DNA of 64,000 bases from JADMIH01 sp036399775 (GTDB lineage Bacteria; Chloroflexota; Chloroflexia; QHBQ01; JADMIH01). Under the pieces are notes generated by a model. The model saw only the letters and a list, made by a program, of their open reading frames with translations. It did not search any database and was not told the DNA's origin. Every line of letters begins with the position of its first letter. Position 1 is the stretch's first letter. The translations under genes and the position numbers were made by a program. The stretch is from NCBI GenBank assembly GCA_036399775.1, contig DASWMJ010000085.1:27291-91290 (forward strand). Reading direction: 5' to 3'. Positions 26,613 through 35,200 of this stretch are shown piece after piece.

Positions 26613-27803
26613 CTACACCCCTTCCAGCACTTTGTTTTCGGAGGTCGCGCCTGCGGCCAGTTCCAGGATGCGATCAGCTACCGCGTCCCAGGTATGCCCC
26701 CGCAAGATAGTTTGTCTCGCGGCATGTCCCAGGCTGGCACGCAGATCGGGGTCGAGCCGCAGCTTATTAAGCGCCTCTGCTAGTGCGTCCGCATCGCCCG
26801 GCGGGCAGAGTAGACCGTTCACGCCGTCCTTTATCAGCCCTTTCAGTTGGCCGACCCGGCTGGCGACGACCGGCAGGCCCGCAGCCATGTACTCGTATAC
26901 CTTCAAGGGCGAGAAGTAGAACTGCGCGAGGTTAGGGTAGGGTGCGACCGCCACGTCCATGCGAGCCAGCAGTCCGGGTATTTCCGCCGGGTCCACCGCG
27001 CCCGCAAAATCGGTGGCAGAGAGCAATCCCTGTTCGGCAAGGGCATCTTCTATCCCTTCGCGCTGAGGCCCGTCTCCCACAATGAGAAGCCTGGCGCTAT
27101 CGTCTCGCCGGTGGAGCTGAGCGAATGCCTCTACCAATATGGGTAGGCCGTGCCAGGGCTTGAGGGTACCCACGAACCCTACCGTGAAAGCGTTTTTAGG
27201 TTCGGGCTGGAATGTCTTTCTGCTCGTATCGAAGCGGCCTGGGTCCACCCCATTAGGTACAACATGCACGCGGCCCCGGACGCCGGGGAAGCAGCGCACG
27301 AGGTAATCTGCCACCTGGTCGGAGACTGCGAGCAGGGCGGTAGCGTTGCGGAAAGCCTTTTCCGCCACCCACTCCGCGAGCGCACGGTCCATCAGCCCGC
27401 GATGCTCGGCCTGCTCTTCGATCAGGGGCGCGTTGACCTCAAGGAGACCCGGCACTTCCCTGTCTTGTGCGTACTGCATCGCCATGAAGCTCCAGAGCGA
27501 GTAACGTTCGTACACGAGGTCGAACGGACCTTCCAGGTCGAGCGCGGCGTACAGGTCGCCGTTCTTCAGGAGGGCAGCCCGCTCGCTCCCGACCAGGGGG
27601 TCTTTGCTCATAGGAGGCAACTGGTGTACGACTATCTCTTCCAGGTCGGCGGGCGGCTCGCCCCCTATGCGTGAGGCGAAGACTTCTACTTCCAACCCTC
27701 GCTTGCAGAGCGCACGGATTACCTCCTGCACGTGCACAGAGCAGCCCTTGCGCCCGTAGATGGGCACGCCGGGGTCGGCGCAAACATAGGCTACGCGCAT
27801 CAT
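26613..27803 (-). CDS. GT4-family glycosyltransferase
   Basis: This 396-residue GT-B protein has the N-terminal AYVCADPGVPIYGRKGCSVH donor/acceptor loop, VPNGVDPGRF, FVGTLKPWHG and the GT4 EPxxF-type region FSPLKVYEYMAAGLPVVASR. GT4 enzymes transfer sugars from NDP-donors with retention of configuration. Its ATG overlaps the previous gene's TGA (ATGA, 27803-27800), and the ABC exporter gene starts 2 bp after its stop, so these are one operon for an exported glycan or glycolipid. Confidence 0.88.
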   Translation of the reverse strand: MMRVAYVCADPGVPIYGRKGCSVHVQEVIRALCKRGLEVEVFASRIGGEPPADLEEIVVHQLPPMSKDPLVGSERAALLKNGDLYAALDLEGPFDLVYERYSLWSFMAMQYAQDREVPGLLEVNAPLIEEQAEHRGLMDRALAEWVAEKAFRNATALLAVSDQVADYLVRCFPGVRGRVHVVPNGVDPGRFDTSRKTFQPEPKNAFTVGFVGTLKPWHGLPILVEAFAQLHRRDDSARLLIVGDGPQREGIEDALAEQGLLSATDFAGAVDPAEIPGLLARMDVAVAPYPNLAQFYFSPLKVYEYMAAGLPVVASRVGQLKGLIKDGVNGLLCPPGDADALAEALNKLRLDPDLRASLGHAARQTILRGHTWDAVADRILELAAGATSENKVLEGV

Positions 27804-29038
27804 CTCACGCCTCCTACTGCCTCGATGCGCGCCGGGTCGGGAACGCCGAAGAGCGCGCGTAGCGTGGCGGTGTTGTGGTGAATATCAAACGATTGCTCGA
27901 TCAGGCCCCGCGCTTCGGCTGCCAGCCTTCGGCCAAGTGCGCGGTCACTCAGCAGCCTCTCTATCGCCGCCGCAAGCGCGACCGGGTCGTGTTGGGGCAC
28001 CATCAGGCCGGTCTCTTCATGGCGGAGCACTTCGGGGATGCCTGTAACGTCGGTGGCGATGCAGGGGGTACCCAGGGCCATAGCTTCGAGCAACACCGTC
28101 GGCAGGCCGTCGCGGTTGCCGTCCTCACCTACCACGCACGGCGCAGCGAAGACGGCGGCACCCTGTACGTGGGCAATTACCTCGCCCTGGGGTCGCGGGC
28201 CAATCATCTCGACCTTATCTCCCAGGCCCAGCCGCTCGATTTGAGCGCACAGGTCGGCTTCCAGTTCACCCGTGCCGATGATTTCGCACCGAAAGTCGCA
28301 GCCCTTATTGGCGAGGATAGCGCAGGCGTCTATCAGGTCGGCGAAGCCCTTCTTCTCCACGAGCCGACCCACCGCAAGCACTACAGGCGGGCGATGGTCG
28401 GGCGCTGTGAACGGCAGGTGCCGCAGGTCGAGGCCGTTGTACACCCGCCGCACGCCCAGGGCAGCCGCGCCGTAAGTCTTGCGAAGATAATCGAGGTTGA
28501 ATTCGCTGACGGTGACGACCGCCTCCGCGTCGGCCAGCTTGCGCCGCAAGTCCTCCGGTTGCACGCTCTCGTGGAAGATGTCTTTCGCGTGCGCCGTAAA
28601 ACTATAGGAGACGCCACTCAATCTAGAGGCGAGCCGGGCAACCGCCGCCGCCACGTTGCCGAAGTGCGCGTGCAAATGCCCGATACCCCGGAGCCGTACC
28701 GCCTTGGCGAGAAGCAGCGCCTGGTAGACCACGCGCACGTCCTCGCCGCACGCCTCTTCCATAGTGCTCCAGACGCCGGGGAGCAGGTCGCCGGCCTCTT
28801 GCATGGCGGCCCACAGGTCCGCCGCCTTCAAGCCGTAGGCGGGCAGGTACGTCACGGGGGCGCGCACCTGGGAGATGGCGTCCTGGAAGTGGTCGTCGTT
28901 GGGCGGGTAGAGGGAGAATATATCTATCTCCAACCCCGCCGCTTCATGGGCGAGTATCTCATTTACGATGAACGTTTCAGAATAGCGGGGATAACGTTTG
29001 AGCACGTAGCCCACTCTGTTGCATCTAGTAGGCAGCAT
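27800..29038 (-). CDS. GT4-family glycosyltransferase (colanic-acid-type)
   Basis: The start is set at ATG 29038, 8 nt after GAGG; upstream ATGs at 29044 and 29098 are alternatives. About 412 residues. The N-terminus VGYVLKRYPRYSETFIVNEI is typical of WcaL/EpsD-like GT4 enzymes. Further marks are HAHFGNVAAAVARL, the ELV-type AVGRLVEKKGFADLI, and EAMALGTPCIATDVTGIPE. It should be a cytoplasmic retaining glycosyltransferase in surface polysaccharide synthesis. The start overlaps the upstream glycosyltransferase gene by 14 bp and the end overlaps the next one by 4 bp. Confidence 0.88.
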   Translation of the reverse strand: MLPTRCNRVGYVLKRYPRYSETFIVNEILAHEAAGLEIDIFSLYPPNDDHFQDAISQVRAPVTYLPAYGLKAADLWAAMQEAGDLLPGVWSTMEEACGEDVRVVYQALLLAKAVRLRGIGHLHAHFGNVAAAVARLASRLSGVSYSFTAHAKDIFHESVQPEDLRRKLADAEAVVTVSEFNLDYLRKTYGAAALGVRRVYNGLDLRHLPFTAPDHRPPVVLAVGRLVEKKGFADLIDACAILANKGCDFRCEIIGTGELEADLCAQIERLGLGDKVEMIGPRPQGEVIAHVQGAAVFAAPCVVGEDGNRDGLPTVLLEAMALGTPCIATDVTGIPEVLRHEETGLMVPQHDPVALAAAIERLLSDRALGRRLAAEARGLIEQSFDIHHNTATLRALFGVPDPARIEAVGGVR

Positions 29039-30431
29039 ATTCATATCCTCTAACGTGGATGCGGCACGACGCAGGCTGTCGCCGCGTGTCGAGCGCATCT
29101 CTAAGCAGGTTGGGAAGGCGGGAGAGGCCTTTCATATCGAGGCGATCTCGCACTGAGTCGAGGGGCCGGATGTCGCGCGCCAGCCAATCGCTGATGGCCT
29201 GGGGGGTCACGCCGTCCGGGTGGAGCACATCGAGCAGGCCCATGTCGCGCAGCCTCTCGGCCCTGATCCACTGTTCGAGGCGCGGTTTGACCCTGGGCAC
29301 GATAAGCGCAGGCTTACCGAAGGAGAGTATCTCGCAGGTCGTGTTGTAACCACCCATCGCGATAACACGGTCGGCGCGGCTCAGCAGAACCGCAGGCTCA
29401 GGCAGGAAATCGAGCACGCGCAGCCTGGGCTGGGCGGACGCAATGGTGTGCAACCGGCGTTGCACGTCGGCAGGCATATAAGGCCCCGTAACGATCACGC
29501 CATAAGCGCCCGATGGCAATTTCACCTGGGCGAAGGCTTCGGCTAGCCGGTCGCCATCCTGTCCACCTCCGACCATGCAAAGCACGAGTCGTCCATACGG
29601 AAGGTGTAAATCTCGGAACCGGCGGTTCGCGTCGTCACCGACAGCGCCCAATCGCTTGCACTGGTCCAGGTACCCTGTGTACCGTACTTTAGCCGCGATA
29701 TCAGGCGAAAGACTATATTCATGCACCATGTCGTAGACGGCGGGGTCGCCGTAGACCCACACGGCATCGTAGTAGGCTCTCAGCGCGTCTTCATTACCAT
29801 CTCGCCCCCACTCCTTGTGGACAGCCTCCGGTTCATCGAGTACATCGCGCAGGCCCAGGACGCAACGGGTGTGGCCGCGAGCATGTAGATATTCGAGAGC
29901 CATGTTTAGCTCGCCGCCGATACCGCGCGGCACCTTGTCAACAATGAGCACGTCGGGGTCGAACGCCTGTAGAGCGGTGCGAATAATGTGCGCTCGCATG
30001 TTGATAAGCTCGTCAAAGGGCAGGTCGAGGCTGCGGGAGCGGTAGGAGCCGTTGCCGTCCTTTCGGAGGGCGGGCAGAGTCACGCAGTCTACGCCGGGCG
30101 GCATGCCGAAAGTACCGGCTTCGCCCGCGCCCGCGAGCATGAGCACCACCGAGTCGAGTGGCGGGCCTGCAAGCGTCTGAGCTATGAGGAGATTGCGGCG
30201 CATATGGCCCAGGCCCATCGCATCGTGCGAATAGAGGGCGATGCGGGGCTTGCGCGACAACTCACGTCCGTTTGCACCGGGGAAAATTGATTTTGGGATG
30301 GAGTTGCGAGCGTCGGTGAGAGCAGTGTGCGCTCTCAGGAGAGGGGCATTATCTTGGGTACGCTGTGGAGCGGAGCGTAAACCTTTAGTCTTGTCCCTAC
30401 CTCGGCCGTTCCAGTCTAGTACGGGTTTCAT
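29025..30431 (-). CDS. GT28/MurG-like glycosyltransferase
   Basis: This protein of up to 468 residues opens with an extra N-terminal stretch of about 60, then IALYSHDAMGLGHMRRNLLI, the Gly-rich GHxxR loop of MurG/GT28-type GT-B enzymes. The C-terminal half has VTGPYMPADVQRRL, LLSRADRVIAMGGYNTTCEIL and PALIVPRVKPRLEQWIRAERL, the nucleotide-sugar binding region. The true start may be downstream, since residues 1-55 do not look like part of the fold. It is first gene of the operon that continues with two GT4 enzymes, the ABC-WD40 exporter and the double kinase. Probably transfers the first sugar to a lipid or polymer acceptor. Confidence 0.82.
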   Translation of the reverse strand: MKPVLDWNGRGRDKTKGLRSAPQRTQDNAPLLRAHTALTDARNSIPKSIFPGANGRELSRKPRIALYSHDAMGLGHMRRNLLIAQTLAGPPLDSVVLMLAGAGEAGTFGMPPGVDCVTLPALRKDGNGSYRSRSLDLPFDELINMRAHIIRTALQAFDPDVLIVDKVPRGIGGELNMALEYLHARGHTRCVLGLRDVLDEPEAVHKEWGRDGNEDALRAYYDAVWVYGDPAVYDMVHEYSLSPDIAAKVRYTGYLDQCKRLGAVGDDANRRFRDLHLPYGRLVLCMVGGGQDGDRLAEAFAQVKLPSGAYGVIVTGPYMPADVQRRLHTIASAQPRLRVLDFLPEPAVLLSRADRVIAMGGYNTTCEILSFGKPALIVPRVKPRLEQWIRAERLRDMGLLDVLHPDGVTPQAISDWLARDIRPLDSVRDRLDMKGLSRLPNLLRDALDTRRQPASCRIHVRGYEYAAY

Positions 30432-30901
30432 GGCAGGTCCTCGCCCGAACTCGAAAGCTGGGCTTAAGAAACAGATACGGGTATGGCCTCAGGAATATAT
30501 CTCTAGCAGTTGTCGTACCAAACCTCTTCAGGAATCGTCGGCTGCTGAGTGGGAGGCCCTCTTCGGGGAGGAAGTCGGGTTCTTGAAGGAGGGAGGGTTG
30601 CTTGGAGGGGCAACCACTGGTGCGGGAGGAGTTTTCGCTACAAGTAGGGGCCGGGAGGAGAGGGAGCTAGTTGTAGTGTTCTTATGCTAGCTTGAATAGC
30701 CTGAATTACACCTGAAGATTGCCCCCTACGACCTTAAGATTGCCTTAAGATTCATCAGGCTATTGAGGAGATAAGAATAAAGCGGCCTGATAGTGCTTGT
30801 TACGTGTCTCGTGCACAGCGGAAGGCCATCCCTCTGCCAGGGTAATTCGCCGCAACCCACAGTCTCCTTGTGGTGTGCATGCATGTCCACCGACGTGGCT
30901 G
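30432..30901. other. Gene-free stretch with a short inverted repeat
   Basis: No credible coding frame. It must hold the promoter of the glycosyltransferase operon, but no clear -35/-10 pair was recognised. A 10-bp inverted repeat (AATAGCCTGA 30695-30704, TCAGGCTATT 30755-30764) flanks a stretch with AAGATTGCC repeats; its role is unknown. Confidence 0.5.
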
Positions 30902-31014
30902 TCAGGCACAACAAAAAGGCCCTGGTGTTTAGTACCAGAGCCGTAATCACGCGTGCAATCAATATATTTCGGGGCTGGGGCGCAAGGATTCGAACCTCAA
31001 TTTACTGATCCAGA
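30902..31014 (-). repeat. tRNA-Gln 3'-half footprint with hairpin (copy B; candidate att site)
   Basis: Positions 30975-31014 match 36304-36343 of the intact tRNA-Gln gene at 39 of 40 bases. The match runs from the discriminator base through the T arm and ends in the anticodon loop, where identity stops abruptly. Anticodon-loop-to-3'-end identity is the usual footprint of tyrosine-integrase insertion at a tRNA gene. To the left a hairpin (GGCCCTGG ... CCAGAGCC) and CAGGCACAACAA repeat the layout at 2932-3030. It abuts the stop of the broken gene at 31020. No integrase gene is visible in the window. Confidence 0.7.
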
Positions 31015-31019
31015 TTAGG

Positions 31020-31655
31020 TTAGTCCCCCTCGTAGCGGCTGACGCTGAACACCACGTAGTTGTATGGGATCATGTGCACCCTGGCGGCGGCGTCTACTAT
31101 CTGGCCGTTGGACTGGTTGTACACCCACTGGCTCCAGTCCCATACTGTTTGTATCTTGTCCGGTATCTGCACTGCCAGGTATGACCCCTCGGCCAGCCTC
31201 GCACGGGCAGCGATGCTGCTGAAGTCCAGGCCCATGTAGAAGTCCTGTACCGGCACGTTGCGGTTGCGCGAGGCGATGCTCTTGGTTAGGCCCAGGGCCA
31301 TCTGCGACAGCGGACCGATGGCTGGCTGCACCGTCTTTGCCAGCTTCAGCCCCTCCTTGAACACGTCCGACTCCAGGAAGCCCAGGAACGCCTCGTCGCT
31401 ATTGTTCTTGACGTTGACGGTGAAGCCCTTGAAGACGACTCCCTCGCTGCCGACATTGAGGCCCACGTAGATGGGGTATCCGATTATGGCCGCCTGCTGC
31501 CCCTTCATCATCCGGTAGGTAGCGTTGAAGTGCAGAAAAGTAAAACGGAGAGTAGACTCCTACCATCCAGTGATGGCGTCCGCTACCAGTTCGTTGGGCT
31601 GGCTGTACACATGAACAAGGGCGTAATGCTTCGACTTGTAGTTGCTGGCTAGCAA
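31020..31655 (-). pseudogene. Unknown protein gene interrupted by an in-frame TAG
   Basis: A coherent minus-strand frame runs from about TTG 31655 (31 codons ending NELVADAITGW), meets TAG at 31562-31560, and continues in the same frame through RFTFLHFNATY to ATG 31511 and on to the stop at 31020. The ATG at 31511 has no ribosome-binding site and sits inside sequence that already looks coding, so a nonsense mutation in a gene of roughly 210 residues is more likely than a separate 163-residue gene. The family is not recognised; the chain alternates strand-like stretches (YVGLNVGSEGVVFKGFTVNV) and ends IPYNYVVFSVSRYEGD. The first part overlaps the upstream gene by 7 bp. It belongs to the CHAT module. 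Confidence 0.6.
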
Positions 31656-32299
31656 TCCCTGTTCTGTACCGAATCTGCTACTAGCTCTATAGCCAAACGT
31701 CGAATATGGTCGGGCTTTCCTTCCGCAACCAGGACTGGTCTGACACCCTGATCATCCGTGATAACTGTAACACTCTGCGCCGTTTCATCAAGGAACAGCA
31801 TGAAGGTGACGTGCTGTGGCTTTGCTCTGGCAGGGAGGTAACCAAGAATATGGGCTATATCAGCAAGTCTATCCTCAGTAAGCCAACCCATTTCCGCCTC
31901 ATCAACTTGACCATGCGTCTGCATTATTTCGGTGCGCATGTCGTCTGGAGACTCTAGCGTGGCGGGACCAGACGGTAAACTGATGTTCTTGTTCTGAAGC
32001 TCCTTGGCTTTCACAGGAAAGAGTTGATCTGCGATACGTCTGACAAGCCAACCGATAATGGCAGTTGCTGTGGCACCTGACAATGTTGCTATTGCTTCTA
32101 TCCACCACGAACCATCTCTTGTGTAGAATTGCAAAGGATCCGGACTTTGTAGATCCCTCGCCCATTCTCTGATCCCCTCCTTAATTGCGGTCTTATCCTC
32201 CTCGCTTGGCTCTTCCAGGTAGCAGAGGAGGAGGCTGCACTTGACCATTGTTTGGGGTTCCGCGTTGTTCTTGCTGGCCATTTGACTCATGCTGTTCAT
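31649..32299 (-). CDS. Small predicted membrane-associated partner of the CHAT-ATPase protein
   Basis: 216 residues from ATG 32299, which has AAGGAG 6 nt upstream. An acidic N-terminal half (about 20-55) is followed by one hydrophobic segment (WWIEAIATLSGATATAIIGWL, about 65-85), basic RRIADQLF, and a soluble C-terminal domain (about 120-216). The family is not identified with certainty; the layout, a short acidic domain followed by a Gly/Ala-rich helix and Arg residues, resembles the EACC1 components found next to NTPase-based conflict systems. It overlaps the 3' end of the CHAT gene by 107 bp in another frame, which suggests coupled expression. It may tether the system to the membrane. Confidence 0.6.
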   Translation of the reverse strand: MNSMSQMASKNNAEPQTMVKCSLLLCYLEEPSEEDKTAIKEGIREWARDLQSPDPLQFYTRDGSWWIEAIATLSGATATAIIGWLVRRIADQLFPVKAKELQNKNISLPSGPATLESPDDMRTEIMQTHGQVDEAEMGWLTEDRLADIAHILGYLPARAKPQHVTFMLFLDETAQSVTVITDDQGVRPVLVAEGKPDHIRRLAIELVADSVQNRDC

Positions 32300-35200
32300 A
32301 ATCTTCTCCTTTCAGAAGTCGTTGGAGATTTCTTCCCTTGCCTCTTAGCGGGTTCCGTTTACTTGTAGTGCCCCCTTCCTCTATCTCCTTCATGAGTTTC
32401 TCGATTTCTGCGATCAGTCCCTGTGTGTTCTCCACTGCTGCTGACGCCCCAGGGCCGAAGCCTGTGAAGTTACGTAGCGCAGCATCGGCGTACAGCAGCG
32501 CCTCCTCGAAGCGGCCTATCCTGGCGAGGGCACTGGCTATGTTGAACTGGGTATGGGCAGCGCCATACTTATCCCCCATGTGCTCTCGGTACCTGATAGC
32601 CTCCTGCCAGTGGCGCAGGGCGCGGCCAAAGTACTCATCGCTGCCCACCTCGTTGTAGATGAGGCCAAGCTGGTTGTGCGTCACCGCTAGGTCGGTCACC
32701 GCGCCGGAGGGCAACAGGGCAAGGGCCTGCATGTAGTACCCCAAGGCAACGTTGAGATGGCGCAGCAGATCTTCCTCTGGCTGCTCGGCGTCTCGCGCAG
32801 CCCTAAAGCGCTCGTAGGCTACGAGTCCAAGCTGGCTGTAGCATCCCCCGCGCCCGAGACGGTCGCGTTCATCAAACAGTTCGAGGCTGCGGCTGTACCA
32901 GCGCTCGGCTTGGTCCAGGTCGCGCAGTGCAAGCACATCCATGTAGGTGTGGGCTAGGTTGAAGGCGGTGATGGCCGCGAGAGGCTTGTCATTTATTCGA
33001 AACGCTAGGTCATAGCCCTCTTCGTAAGACCGAATACACTCCGCTTTGCCTTGCTCCCGTTGTATATCACCCAGTTGCACTACTGATGCAGCCAGCGTGC
33101 GTATCGCGTTCTTCTGCGTAGCATCCAACTCCTCCGGCGGTAGAGTCAGCAGAGGGGCGGCGCGCGCGCGGTTCCACTCCACACGTGCCCATTGGAGGCG
33201 CTCGGCCTCTTCCCACTGCCTGGCTGCCCGGGCGAGGAGCACGCGGTACTGGGTCACCAGGCTCCACTGCTCCTCGCGGCCCGTTAGAGGGCCGCCTGTG
33301 GCCGGGTCAACGAAGTCGGGCAGGATCTCCTCCACCAGCCGCTGCCACACCCCATTGCGGCCTGTGTAGTCGTAGAGTGTCCTCAATCCCTGCATCGGGC
33401 CAATGATCCCACCCCACCAACCGTTAGCCCGCGCCAACTGCCGTGCATGCAGCAGGTTCTCCTCCTCCGCGACCAGCGCCCCTATCACCTCCCGGTTGCC
33501 ACGTTCATACTGCTCAGTATAGTAGTTCCCCAGATGGCTGATCGCCTCCACATAGGCGCGGATGGGGGAGGTGGGATTGTCGCCGTAGTATTGGTCGAAC
33601 AAGGCCTTGAAGAACCAGGGCAGGGCAGGATGAATCACATAGTAGCCACCGCCCAACGCGGTGAGCAGGCCCACCTCGGCGGCCCGGTCGAGCAGGGCGA
33701 CGCCTGCCTCGCGGCTCAATCCGAGCACACTCGGCAGGCTCCACTCCACTTCGGGTGCGCCTATCAGCACCAAAGCGTCCACGTTCACAAAGCCCTGGAA
33801 CATGTGCAGCAAGGCCAGTTGCCTGAGCTCCTCTTCGTTGAAGGCGTGGTTGAAGCCGTAGGAGAGGGAAGCTCCCAGCGACTTCACGCGTCCTTCGCTC
33901 TCCTCATCCTCGAAGGCCGCCTCACCCTTCCGCAGTTTGGCGACGTAGGTCTCGATCTGCTGCCTGGTGGAGAGATTGTCTCGTAACGCCTGGCCCACCA
34001 CAACCGTAATGGTGAGGGGGTTGCCCCCCGTGTAGCGCAGGAGGGGCCGCCAGTCCTCCACCTCGTCTATGCGCCGCCCGTACCTGGCGGCAAGCGCCTT
34101 GGCCAACTCCAGCCGCTCCTGCATCGGCATGGGCGGCATGGTCAGGCGGGCGGGAAGGTCGCCGAGCCACTTGCGCTCATCCCGCCGCGAGGTCAGCAGG
34201 AACCTGGCTTTGGTGTCCCGCGCGTCTCGCAGGAAGTCCAGCAACTCCTGCTGCTCTGGCGGCGGGAGGGTGGAGGGCGTGCCCTCCGGGAAGCCTGCCA
34301 CCGGCTCCACGTTGTCCCAAATCCACAGCATAGGCACCAGCCGTAGTAGTTGCAGGGCCACCTGCCGCCTCTGCCCGTCGTCCAGGGCCAGCCAGTGGAT
34401 GCTGTTCCGCTCAAGGACGGGGCCGAATATCTGCCCCACTTGGTCCAGCACCCTCGCCAGCGGCTTGGGCCGCTCGAACAAGGTGAAGAGCACCGGACCC
34501 TCCACCCCTCCGGTGAGGGAGTACCACCGGGCGAACTCGGCTGCGGTGGTGGTCTTGCCACTCCCCGCGAAGGCGTGTAGCAGGACGATTCGGCGGCTGT
34601 CGAAGGCTCGGTCCAGGGCCAGCAGGGTTTCGTCCCGCCCGTAGAAGCCCACATCCGGTGGCCTGGGCAGGTCCTTATCCAGCGCGCCCCGTGCCTGCGT
34701 GGCGTCGGCAGCGTGGATGGTGATGTTGAGCGCGCCACCATCCTGCTGCCTCGGGAAGAGGGCGATTGGCGCTGCCTCGTACACCACAGGCACGGGCCAG
34801 TCCTGCAAGGGCAGAGGTTGGTGGGCGATAGAGCGCATAGGGTTATCGAACAGGCGGCGGCGACCCTCTCTCACTGCCTGCCCCAGGGTGTTACCCCGCA
34901 CAAGGGAGGCATACAGGTCGGCCACGAACTGAGCGCCTGTGACGACGTACACGTTGTAGCGCATCGCCACCACCCCTGCCACCCCAGCCTCTATCACCTC
35001 CTGCGATAACGACTCGTATGCCCGTACTTTCGCGTGCGCGTCAAGCGTTCGGGTTTGCGCGGCCTCCCCTGCCTGAGAACCATCGCCCAGCTTGTCGGGC
35101 GCGGGTGGGGCCTCGGCGTGGGCAGAGCGGCAGGCGTTGAGTACCAGCAGGGGAACGCCCGCCTCCCTCAGCAGTGTGCCTAGATCGGGGCCGTCCACCA

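Noticed and set aside
30975..31014. A second tRNA gene
   Set aside because: Only the 3' half from the anticodon loop is present; no 5' half or acceptor partner.
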